A stretch of DNA of 25,384 nt from NCBI GenBank assembly GCA_004151065.3, contig NWUY0304966580.1, positions 1 to 25,384 on the forward strand, in the 5' to 3' direction. Of the stretch, positions 17,936 to 25,384 are shown in pieces. The notes beneath the pieces were generated by a model. That model ran no database searches and had not been told where the DNA came from. It worked only from the letters and a program-made list of their open reading frames with translations. A program made the position numbers and the translations under genes. Position 1 is the first letter of the stretch. Each line of letters starts with the position of its first letter. The DNA is from Larix sibirica. Its lineage: Eukaryota > Streptophyta > Pinopsida > Pinales > Pinaceae.

Positions 17936-18790
17936 GCATTTCAAGGTGCGGGTATGTAAGCCTTATCCTCTCATTGGATGGCTACTGTAAGAGTATGGGA
18001 ATGTATGACCTCAAGCTTGTCGGAACAGTAATTCTCTGTCCAAAGGGTGACCCACCCAAGCAAGCCCACCCATAACTTATCATTTCAAGGTGGAGTAAGC
18101 CTGTATTCTAAGAGGAGAGGGCAGTTAAAACAATATAATCAAAACCTGTGGGTAGCTTTCTGTCCAAAATAAAGTTGGCCTGTAAAACCATTCCCTCCCA
18201 AGAAGAAAGGGGTTGTCTAGTGGTACCTAGTGTAAGGTCTGTCTGCAACTATCCTTGTGGCACGGGTCTTACGTATTGGGGCACCTACCAGGCAGGCAGG
18301 TTTGGTAGTGAAAATACTACAGTGACAGGTAATACAAATGTTCTTAAAAGTGCCCAAGTCCCACTCACTCAATATCTCAATTCTAGAAGTAGTTACTTAA
18401 TTAAAGAAGTAAGTTCCGACGATCCATACAACGAAGGGTAACTGTGCATCCAACTGCCTGCCATTCCTAAAGTAGACCGATCAAGGTGCGAAAGCAATGT
18501 TCTAAGTGCCCAAGCAAGCCTTCCTTTCCAAGATTGTCTAGCTGTATTGAATCTATAAGGCAGGCAGAGGCAGTTCCTACGCCATGATCCCACTACAATG
18601 GTAGATCGTCTAACTGGCGAAGAAAGTCAATATGAAAGGTAAAAGTTCCTAAGCAAGCAGCCGGTTCAGTTCAATAAAAAAGTGTTGTGATGTAGCAGTT
18701 CAAGGTAAAGGGGGATTATAGCACTAAATGAAAGGCAGGCAGATAGGTCTTGTATTCCTAGAATGAGGGGGTGCCCGCTACGGGTGTTAT
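17936..18790. repeat. irregular repeat region with CAAGGTGCG and GGCAGGCAG motifs
   Basis: CAAGGTGCG occurs at about 17941 and 18483, with TTCAAGGTGGAG (18085) and TTCAAGGTAAAGG (18699) as relatives. GGCAGGCAG occurs at about 18291, 18561 and 18734. AATGTTCTTAAAAGTGCCCAAG (18337) pairs with AATGTTCTAAGTGCCCAAG (18496), 159 bases apart. Confidence 0.65.
18148..18441 (+). pseudogene. unknown 97-codon coding-like frame
   Basis: Not recognised. Starts at GTG (no ATG) and ends TAA. It reads IPSQEERGCLVVPS, then CNYPCGTGLTYWGTYQAGR, then TTVTGNTNVLKSAQVPL, then SYLIKEVSSDDPYNEG. Three Cys lie near residues 23-37. Beyond the stop the same DNA frame offers NVLSAQASLPFQDCLAVLN at 18494-18550, which echoes NVLKSAQVPLTQYLN, so the former protein may have had internal repeats, or a 159-base duplication occurred in non-coding DNA. 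Amino-acid composition is protein-like, but there is no independent support. Confidence 0.3.
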
Positions 18791-18829
18791 AATTGATGAA
18801 GAATATCATATCGGCAAGGCTCGGCCGGA
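18791..18829. repeat. dispersed 39-bp repeat, copy 1
   Basis: AATTGATGAAGAATATCATATCGG..AAGGCTCGGCCGGA matches AATTGATGAAGAGTATAATCC..AAGCTCGGCCGGA at 25185-25221. GCTCGGCCGGA is identical apart from flanking changes. Confidence 0.8.
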
Positions 18830-19342
18830 ATAGGTAATAGCGATACTAGCTAGCATCTGTCCTGTCAGCAAGTTTGATTCCAGTGATTGGAAGGCGGTGG
18901 AACAGCTCTATGGGGAAGCCCCGTTCCGTCCAACGCTGTAAGGTTTGTGACATTACGAAAGTGGGGTAAGTGAGGAAGCAGTATCTATAGCAGGTGGATG
19001 CCCGGTAGGTAACAGTTCAGTACGGGAACTGGAAAGGAGTAGTTGTTAGTGGTGCCCACCTTTTTCATTACCACGTTAACAGGAAGGAATGAGGTGCCGG
19101 TTCTTAGTGCGTGAACAGTTCGACGTGCACAGGAAGGAAAGAGGCAGTTAGCCCTATTTAAGCCAAGCATTTTCTTTTAATTACATATATAATGCAAATT
19201 TATAAAATGACCCATCTTATGGGATAGGCTTACCACAGAAAACTGCCCCATCTTCTCAGAATAACGTCCCAACCGAAACATCTTACAATAAGAAAGGCGT
19301 TCCCACCGGACGGAAACAGGATACTTCTTCACAAAATGATAG
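18830..19342. other. unassigned intergenic DNA
   Basis: ACAGGAAGGAATGAGGC and ACAGGAAGGAAAGAGGC (19079 and 19129) form a 50-base-offset direct repeat. The minus open frame 18985-19170 crosses it and has no motif. Confidence 0.55.
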
Positions 19343-19777
19343 GCGGGTACCACGGACGAATCTATAATAATGACCCAAGAGATAAAGATGTAACAGTAAG
19401 TTATCCAGAGTTTTTCAGTTATTCAATCCGAATCCGCAGTACGCATTTAGTCCCCAACAGCCAACATATTCGGGGGGGGCACTACAAGGCTGGGGCTCAC
19501 TAGTGAATGATTGGTCGATACTGATTAGTCTTTTTATTTGGCTGGCCAGTAAGGAGAGAGAGGCCAAAGGTGACTTATTAGTCTGCCGAGGGGGGAGAGC
19601 GCACCACTGATCAATTATATTGATTGCCAACATCCCTCAGGAGTGGGGCAGTACCACGGACAGAAGATCGAAACTGAACACGAGAGAATAAGAAGGATCC
19701 GTAAGTTCCCCATAGGTTTTATTATGGAAGTTACCCAGAGTTTTTCAGTTCAGTCCGAGTCCGCATTACCCCATTTA
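19343..19777. repeat. roughly 110-bp direct repeat pair
   Basis: 19343-19449 and 19647-19777 share GTACCACGGAC, then AAGTTAYCCAGAGTTTTTCAGTT, then a TCCGARTCCGCA block, in order. The 50 bases at 19398-19447 and 19728-19777 are the best-conserved part. A run of eight G lies between the copies near 19472. Confidence 0.85.
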
Positions 19778-20044
19778 AGCATTCTAGCATTACCGCCTCC
19801 CCTTACCCATTCTACCTTTTGCTTATCCCATAACCGCCATTCCACCCTACATAGAACTACTCCTTTAACCTAAAACTAAAACTCTTACTTCACCCCCACT
19901 TACCAATATGAAACACGGCACGGGGTTCTACAAAGAATCAGAAGAATTGACCCTTTTGCCTTCACCCTTTCCCAAGCCCACCTAGACTCACCTAACCCAG
20001 GGAGGGAATAACCAGGAGGAGCCAAAGCGAGGAGGATTTTAGTA
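19778..20044. other. unassigned intergenic DNA
   Basis: C-rich, with CATTCTACC / CATTCCACCC motifs. No gene recognised; the open frame 19643-19873 begins inside the preceding repeat. Confidence 0.5.
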
Positions 20045-20400
20045 AGTCACCGATGAAAGGCTATAGCTTATTCACTTTCACTCTATGGCTAATAGTCCAT
20101 ACTGTAAGGCTACTATATTTAACTTACTACAGCTACTCTACAGAAAACTACAGCTAATAGTATTTAGTGCCAGTAGTATGGCTACTCTAATAATAAAAAT
20201 TAGATTCTAGCTTGTACTTACTGCTTATTAAGACTCACAGGCTATTGCACTCTATTTATTATGCACTAATGTTTATTAAGTCTTCTTCACTACACAGCTT
20301 AGCGTAAGCTAAAGTAGTTATATAGTTTTTATAAGAACTGCAGCTAATAAGTAGAACTAGTTATTATAGTTAGTTAGAAAATAATAGAGATTTATTTCAC
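20045..20400. other. AT-rich, CTA/TAG-rich region with small hairpins
   Basis: Motifs such as ACTACAGCTA, AGCTAATAG, GGCTACTCTA and TTTATTAAG recur imperfectly. AGCTTAGCGTAAGCT (20296-20310) is a hairpin with 6-base arms. Dense in stop codons in all frames, so non-coding. Confidence 0.6.
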
Positions 20401-20452
20401 TATGGCTTAGCTCAGCTAAGGCCAAGGCTTATGAACTAGTTTGATTGAATTG
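20401..20452. repeat. dispersed repeat with palindromic core (copy 2)
   Basis: The identical 25-base block at 20405-20429 is the partner of 1388-1412, with the right flank (AACTAGTTTGATTGAAT) also similar. The surrounding sequences differ, so this is a mobile or recombined short unit and not part of a long duplication. Confidence 0.8.
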
Positions 20453-20652
20453 TATGGGAAACAATTTGATATAAGTACTAATCCACATACATGGATTGCT
20501 TTAGAGCTATTAATATACACTACAGACTACAGTTTATACATATATATATGAGATTGCATCTCTACGATTAACTTTTCCATGATTCACTCACTAATGTTCT
20601 AACTCACCTCAATGTCGCATATCGTTGTGGAACCTCAACAACACAAAGGGGG
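20453..20652. other. unassigned AT-rich DNA
   Basis: Contains an ATATATATAT run near 20543. No gene seen. Confidence 0.5.
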
Positions 20653-21140
20653 GTGTGCGGATTAGAATTTCCCATAATAGGTATTTACTATAACGGGGGG
20701 TCTACCCCGGGCGGGTATTGGCTACAGGGGTGGGCATTTTATGTTGCTTATGGTGGTGAAAGCCATAGAGTTAAGGCCTTTCGTAGGATCACCACCACCT
20801 CTTCCTGCTTTATTCCTGCCCCGACCGAACCTGCTGAGGCCATCGAGAAATCAATGTCTGGTGGGTAATGTCAGAAAGCGCGGATTCGAGCAGCCATCCA
20901 GTAGTAATTTATAAAGCAAGCTACTATATGGAATGGACCGGGTATTTAATGTTAAGTCCTAAGTACACTAGCTATATATGATTAGAGTTACCCATAGTAA
21001 TTTACTAGCAGCGAAGTACCGGCATATAGTGAATCAACACCTCCCGGCAATTACTATTGGGAAGGGTGGGCAAGCTGTATCTACTGGTTATATTAGTGCT
21101 GCTGGGATTCCTGCTGCCCTATCTCTTATAGTAGTTTTTA
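20653..21140 (+). pseudogene. unknown Gly/Trp/Tyr-rich coding-like frame, duplicated segment
   Basis: Not recognised. A 71-codon frame (20653-20868, TGC-adjacent start, no convincing ATG) reads GLEFPIIGIYYNGG, then STPGGYWLQGWAFYVAYGG, then SHRVKAFRRITTTSS and a Pro/Glu tail. At about 21034-21090 a second stretch reads STPPGNYYWEGWASCIYWLY, sharing S-T-P-x-G-x-Y-W/Y and the G-W-A core. A different frame of the second stretch is open to 21147. The similarity is visible in DNA as (T)CAACACCTCCCGGCAATTA / TCTACCCCGGGCGGGTATT and GGGTGGGCA. I infer two degenerate copies of one motif, perhaps repeat units of a single former protein. Confidence 0.35.
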
Positions 21141-22370
21141 TTTGACCTTGCTGGCTCTCGGCAAAATCAAAAGGTGAGGCAGATTACATAGATTACAAAT
21201 TATTACAATGGGGCAAGGACGTATATATGCGAAAATTGAAAGTATATATGGCTTCACGTAGACTTAACTTCGGAGTCAACCCCTTAGTCCCTGTGACCTA
21301 TAGCCCCCTCTACTGAGAGTAAGGACCATCCTTTCCTTGTGGAAACAACCCTCCTGGGACGGTGGAATGAACCTGCACTAACAACCACCTCCTGTCTCTG
21401 GCTCATGGGTGTGCCATTGGAAAAAAAAGGCAAACTGTCTCTGCTGGACTATGGCAATTATGTATGGGACAATATTATGAAAGGAGAACAATCTATTCCC
21501 ATTGTTGTAATTAGAAGCGGAGTAGTAGCCTAGGGGGACTCTATAGCGGATTAGAGTCCTCAATGAGCACTTGACTGATGGAAAACTTCAAAATATAGAC
21601 GCAAGTCTCACGTATATATGTGAGTAACTCTGTTCCAACTTGTCCAACTTGGGTTGACTATCGGCATTACACCTGGCATGGCCTACCTATGATAACATAG
21701 GAGTTTAAGGAGGGTGCCAAGGGTATGGACTAAGATAGTCTATTAAGCAGGCTAAGTGACATAGATGGACTAATGCAATGAACCAGGCAACTATATATAG
21801 GGTTACTCTAGACTGTCCAGATAGAATAAATAGCTTATTCGCTTACGCCCTTATAAGTAAGGGGTTGACTTTTCTATTTCTTTTTCAAAGAATGGAGACT
21901 ACTTACTTACTACCTATTATTAAGGCTTTCAACTTGGATTGAACTCGGAGGGCTTGGGACTAAAGATAGATATTACAAATTCTTACTTACGTTGAGATAC
22001 CTTGAGAGGATTATACGCAATGAGTACTCAGGGAAGGGGCTAGAGCCATTCAGGGAGGGGATAGAGGATAGAGCCAGTCATAAGAAGCCTAGAACTAAAG
22101 GCCAAGTACACCAGGAAATACACGAACCATACACCAAGTTCCTGGGACGTTCACCAAAAGCAGTTTACCCGCCTTCTCTCTTTTATCTTGATGCTCGCCT
22201 GATACCGCTTTAACTTACTACCTTCGACCTTGCAACCTGGAAAATGAACCACGCAAGACTTACAGGACATCAGACAATCCTTTGATGTTTTAGGGGGGGA
22301 GGTTTTTCTCTTCCGAACATGGGTGGGCAATTAAACTTAGAACCAGAGAGAGCCTAAAAGTAATTCAGGA
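21141..22370. other. unassigned intergenic DNA
   Basis: Opposed open frames at 21339-21533 (plus) and 21378-21563 (minus), and a Lys/Arg/Glu-rich 73-codon frame at 21992-22213, which begins with a non-ATG codon, have no recognised domain. TACATAGATTACAAATTATTAC (21184) pairs loosely with ATATTACAAATTCTTAC (21970). A seven-base G run is at 22291. No RNA gene seen. Confidence 0.45.
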
Positions 22371-22379
22371 AGCACTAAC

Positions 22380-22652
22380 TCAAATTATTAATTGGTCTTC
22401 TCAGCAATCACCAGTTTCCAGACAGCTCCTCAGCTTCTTAGCAATCTCCAGATCTCTAGATCTCCAGCAATCAGATCTTCAGCAACTGCTTCAGTTCTTC
22501 AGATCTTGGATCTCCAACAACCTGAGCGGAAAGAATTTTCCCCATAACCTCAGGCCTTCAGCACAGCTTCCTTCTTTGCAACTCTTCACGCGGGCTCTCC
22601 AGCCTATCAGGCTCTGCTCCAGATCTGCAGCTCCACGCTAGCTCTGATACCA
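22380..22652 (-). mobile_element. Ty1/copia retrotransposon leader and primer-binding site
   Basis: On the minus strand, bases 22652-22641 read TGGTATCAGAGC, the classic copia primer-binding site complementary to the 3' end of initiator tRNA-Met. It is immediately preceded by the LTR terminus ..CAACA. Downstream on that strand (towards 22380), the AGATCTGG/CAGATCT-rich leader is typical of the sequence between the primer-binding site and gag of plant copia elements. No Gag, protease, integrase or reverse transcriptase frame follows on this strand. This is therefore a truncated, nuclear-derived fragment transferred into the organelle (inference). Confidence 0.75.
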
Positions 22653-22700
22653 TGTTGAAAAATGGGGCAGGTCCCATCAAGATCTAGTTATAAGCATGCA
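22653..22700 (-). mobile_element. truncated copia LTR end
   Basis: TGTTGAAAAATGGGG begins directly next to the primer-binding site, with the expected TG..CA terminal dinucleotide. The LTR cannot be followed far, because by about 22720 the sequence is plus-strand Gag-like. The other LTR terminus is not identified. Confidence 0.55.
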
Positions 22701-22719
22701 TTCAATTAGCTTAAACGTT

Positions 22720-22860
22720 CAGCTGTTGGAAAGTGTGTGCACCCAGCTAGTAGAAGGAAAAAAAGTGAGATTGTATGTTGGAATTGTAATCATAAAAGGC
22801 ATGTTATAAGATATTGTCCTTCTTGAAAATAAAAAAGAAGATGCTGCTTTATCTATTGCT
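22720..22860 (+). mobile_element. copia-type Gag zinc-knuckle fragment
   Basis: On the plus strand, 22776-22817 encodes CWNCNHKRHVIRYC, a complete CX2CX4HX4C retroviral-type zinc knuckle of the kind that binds RNA in Gag nucleocapsid. It is preceded by a basic segment (SRRKKSE) and followed by CPS and a stop. One frame over, KKEDAALSIAG follows, which is how many plant copia Gags continue, so a frameshift probably occurred at 22820-22830. Its orientation is opposite to the adjacent primer-binding site, so the two are not parts of one intact element. Confidence 0.7.
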
Positions 22861-23658
22861 GGTCCTTGCTATGTTCTAGTTACCTTTGCTCTTGCTTACT
22901 ACTCTGCTGTTGTAACTGCTTCTCCCGCCGCTGGTCAGATTTGGTCGGCATAATATAGCTCTGAATCTATAGGCTCAGGTTATTATTTACTGGTACCTAA
23001 AGGCACTGTGTCTGCCTCTTACTACGATGCTGGGTATAAAACTGGTTCTTGATCCATTAAACATGCTGCTGGAGGTTCCGTAGCTCGCTCCGTAGCTCGC
23101 TAAGAAGCAAAGGGAACTGGAACCGCTGCTATTGTATAATCTGCTAGTGGTGGATCCCCAGGGACGGGTTACCCTCGTTGGCCGAGTGAAAGTAATACCA
23201 TCTTGCCTAACATCCCTTCCAATTAAAGAGCCGTAGCTTGCTGGTAGGAAGGTTTAAGATCCTCCAGTCGAAGATCCAATTGCAGATTGAAATACGAATC
23301 CTGTTCCCATTTGAACAGAGGTTCCACTAGTTTATAAGAGTGCCGGTGCCAATAGTTCTAGTTCTAATTTATTACCCCTGATAAAGAACCAAAACCACCT
23401 GCAGGAGAGGAGATGGCACCACCAATTGCGGATTCAGTCGCGAAATTCCTACTAGTAGTAACAGAGCGAGAAGCGCAAAAGCTAGTTGCAGAGAAGCAAG
23501 CAAATAAGGTAAAAGCTAAGCTTTTTTCTGCACCATAAATAGCATCATCAGTTTATCCCGTACTAATGAATGATGTCAGTGAAGCACTAGCAAAGGCGGC
23601 TGTTTGGACTGTTCGAGCGGTTAGGGCAGCTGCAGCTGTTCGCGTGGCGAGGGTGTGA
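22840..23658 (+). pseudogene. Ala/Ser/Gly-rich decayed frame, about 270 codons
   Basis: Not recognised. From 22840 the frame reads EDAALSIAG, YYSAVVTASPAAGQIWSA, then (after TAA 22951) YSSESIGSGYYLLVPKGT, VSASYYDAGYKTGS, (TGA 23050) SIKHAAGGSVARSVAR, (TAA 23101) EAKGTGTAAIV, (TAA 23137) SASGGSPGTGYPRWPSESN. After stops near 23224, the neighbouring frame reads DPPVEDPIAD, NTNPVPI, TEVPLVYKSAGANSSSS. From 23389 the first frame resumes: GEEMAPPIADSVAKFLLVV, TEREAQKLVAEKQANKVKAK, (TAA 23536) LMNDVSEALAKAAVWTV, ending TGA at 23656. Composition stays protein-like throughout, with a charged helical stretch at about 23461-23520. The DPIAD/PPIAD strings hint at an internal repeat. TCCGTAGCTCGC is tandemly duplicated at 23077-23100. 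It directly follows the zinc-knuckle fragment, so it may be part of the same transposon-like relic, but no protease, integrase or reverse transcriptase motif is seen. Confidence 0.45.
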
Positions 23659-24207
23659 CCTGTTAATACTTTTATGTTGTGTCGTTTAGTCAAATATTCC
23701 CAAGATAACTCAAGGGTGGAGATAGGATACCTACCTATATGAGAGACTATATTAAAGTATCCTACTATAATACCCATAGCGGCATCCCTAAATAATAGAC
23801 TCTTACTCTAATAAGGGGTATATTACTTGACGTGTGCTAATTAGCTCTTCATTCACTTGCTAATTCACTATTCTATTGATTGGAAGTAAATAAATATTTG
23901 CTACCCTTCTAGCTGATAGCTTTGTTACTGGTCCTGGGGATGCTTTGATGGGGTTATTTCTCGGGAAACACGCGAACTCCCTCAATACTGGATGGTCATC
24001 CAAGGAAGGTTAATCCCCGTCCCCTATAGTGGGAACCGCATACTTTTGGCATCCATGCTTCATACAGCGCTTAAGCTGCATTGCGGATATAAACGGGATA
24101 TTGGTATCCCAATTCCTTGGACTACTACAGGCTCACCCTTGCGGTGGGGCTTTTAGGCTCTTAACACTATTATCAAAGTTTGTAATTCATGACTGCTCTA
24201 TAACTTT
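23659..24207. other. unassigned intergenic DNA
   Basis: No gene recognised. The open frame at 24029-24211 begins with ATG-less context and carries no motif. A TATAT-rich part lies near 23740-23830. Confidence 0.5.
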
Positions 24208-24300
24208 ATAACCGGTCCATCATAACCGGTCCATCCGTATTTTATATAAAAGGGGAGACAACACTATATTTGAGTCAAATTCTATATAAAAAAGGGGGAA
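24208..24300. repeat. 14-bp tandem duplication and TATATAAAA repeat
   Basis: ATAACCGGTCCATC occurs at 24208-24221 and directly again at 24222-24235. TTATATAAAAGGGGAG (24242) is repeated as CTATATAAAAAAGGGGGAAG (24282). Confidence 0.9.
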
Positions 24301-24810
24301 GGGCAGTACACATAGAAGTCTGCATGTAGGTTAGTAGGAGCGGTATAATCTATTGAGGCACTTTTCGTCATACTTTATTATGCCCTTGAGAAAGAAACTT
24401 TCATGCATGCATTAGCCCTTATATAGACTTCGACATTCCACCATTAAATTATATATCTATTTTTCTATGACTTAGTTTAATTAAGTAAATTCTATCAAAT
24501 CATATGATCACTCATTGAACCCCTATTTCTATAAAATATTTGAAAATAAATAAATTAAGTCCTGGTGATATATTATTTTTATCTCAAATATTACCGGGTT
24601 CAATTAGGTACCCTCCTCATATATGTTCATTCAATTCTTTCTATTCAATATTTTTCAAATAACTTTTTGGGGGAAGGAAATCGAGAAAAATAGTTAGAAG
24701 CAAGAGGGAGGGTGAGGTACTATAAGAGGCGCTCGACCAAAGGGAGAGAAGTGGTAGGTTTAAAAGGTCAGTCCGGGTGTGTCCGGTAGGTCATGATTCA
24801 GTGTGAGAAG
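24301..24810. other. AT-rich unassigned DNA
   Basis: Strongly AT-rich from about 24420 to 24660, with no open frame, RNA or repeat I can name. Promoter-like ATATA stretches are abundant but not informative. Confidence 0.5.
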
Positions 24811-25080
24811 CTAACCTAGTTAAAGGAGGAAAATTGTTGGTTAACGGTCTCACTTCGCCTCCCTCGTGAAGTAGTTATTCCCCCACAACTGCTCTCGAAC
24901 TTCCTTATCACCATTCTAGCACAAAATTAGGGATGTAAAGTCAACTTAGTGAAAGGAGGGAAATGGGTTGGTTAACGGAATCACCTCGCAGTATAATAGA
25001 AAGGCTCGCCTCAAAGTCGACGTAGTTGTGGTGGAAAGGCTTCCCTAAAGATCGACTTAATAATTGAAAGGTCGCTATTG
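24811..25080. repeat. roughly 50-bp direct repeat at 130-base spacing, with partial third copy
   Basis: 24811-24861 (..TAGTTAAAGGAGGAAAATTGTTGGTTAACGGTCTCACTTCGCC) matches 24941-24989 (..TAGTGAAAGGAGGGAAATGGGTTGGTTAACGGAATCACCTCGC). ATCGACTTAATAATTGAAAGG (25051) and GTCGACGTAGTTGTGGTGGAAAGG (25016) look like further decayed starts of the same unit. The long ORFs on the minus strand here (25011-25322) are not recognised. Confidence 0.75.
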
Positions 25081-25184
25081 GATCGTGAGTATAATACTAT
25101 TGGTAAGTAGGTGGACTGAAAGGATAGATACAGGGTTGGAAAGAAGATATAAAGAAGCAGTAAAGAGGTGAGGAGGTGGGTTAA

Positions 25185-25221
25185 AATTGATGAAGAGTAT
25201 AATCCATCAAGCTCGGCCGGA
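25185..25221. repeat. dispersed repeat, copy 2
   Basis: Partner of 18791-18829. Confidence 0.8.
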
Positions 25222-25384
25222 CCAGAAGATGATTTGTGATACCAATAAGAATTAATAAGGCAAAGTAGGAAAAGAAGAAATATCCTAGTGCTGATACCCC
25301 CGATTCCTGGCTGAAGCAGCATCTATCCCTAAGTGGGTAGGGTGGTTCTTCAATAGAGTAGGTAAAAGAGTGAATGAAGAAGGA
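25222..25384. other. unassigned purine-rich DNA to window end
   Basis: No gene recognised. The sequence is purine-rich and ends without a feature. Confidence 0.5.

Noticed and set aside
25011-25322. 103-codon Leu/Ser-rich minus-strand frame as a membrane protein
   Set aside because: It spans the 24811-25221 repeat blocks, has no ATG-supported or conserved motif, and its Leu/Ser/Tyr richness follows from a purine-rich plus strand.
1-25384. CRISPR array, bacterial operon or phage content
   Set aside because: No regularly spaced identical repeats, no ribosome-binding-site-led gene series and no phage or bacterial protein motif were seen.

Overview
This window reads as large, gene-poor plant mitochondrial intergenic DNA. 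That is an inference. CpG is freely present, so it does not look like methylated plant nuclear repeat DNA. Base composition is moderate. There is no operon-like packing, no Shine-Dalgarno-spaced gene series and no long open frame (the longest is about 146 codons). There is a fragment of a nuclear-type Ty1/copia retrotransposon, and many diverged direct repeats lie hundreds to thousands of bases apart. Large gymnosperm, fern or lycophyte mitogenomes fit best, but no diagnostic gene is present to decide. I see no canonical mitochondrial gene (nad, cox, atp, cob, rps, rpl), no rRNA or tRNA, no CRISPR array, and no promoter or terminator I can defend.

Layout. 1-95: near-perfect 34-bp hairpin. 96-2140: unassigned DNA with a dispersed palindromic 25-mer. 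2150-2560 and 10260-11040: copies of one roughly 250-bp repeat family (A). 2568-3090 and 15738-15903: two diverged copies of an unknown reading frame. 3805-4220, 14965-15090 and 16455-17640: shuffled copies of another family (B). 5719-5907 and 12787-12993 (minus): two copies of an unknown protein segment starting MARAEN. 6578-6680 and 11834-11922: family C. 6890-7441 (minus) and 7796-8077 (plus): decayed or short coding-like frames. 9500-9645 and 10083-10245: family D. 12230-12771 (minus): Gly/Asn/Ala-rich frame built on a short tandem motif. 13050-14685: several tandem arrays. 15963-16485: frameshifted coding-like stretch. 17930-18830: repetitive stretch with a 97-codon frame. 19343-21130: more duplicated blocks. 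22370-22860: copia leader plus primer-binding site on the minus strand, joined head-on to a copia-like Gag zinc knuckle on the plus strand. 22840-23658: an Ala/Ser/Gly-rich frame about 270 codons long, broken by stops and frameshifts. 23660-25384: AT-rich DNA and further duplicated blocks.

No genes here can be said to work together. The common theme is accretion: foreign and former coding pieces were captured, copied, shuffled and allowed to decay. The most interesting material is the set of unrecognised coding-like frames, several in two copies that conserve residues while being broken by stops. Either these are remnants of an undescribed element family, or, less likely, they are genes rescued by RNA editing.
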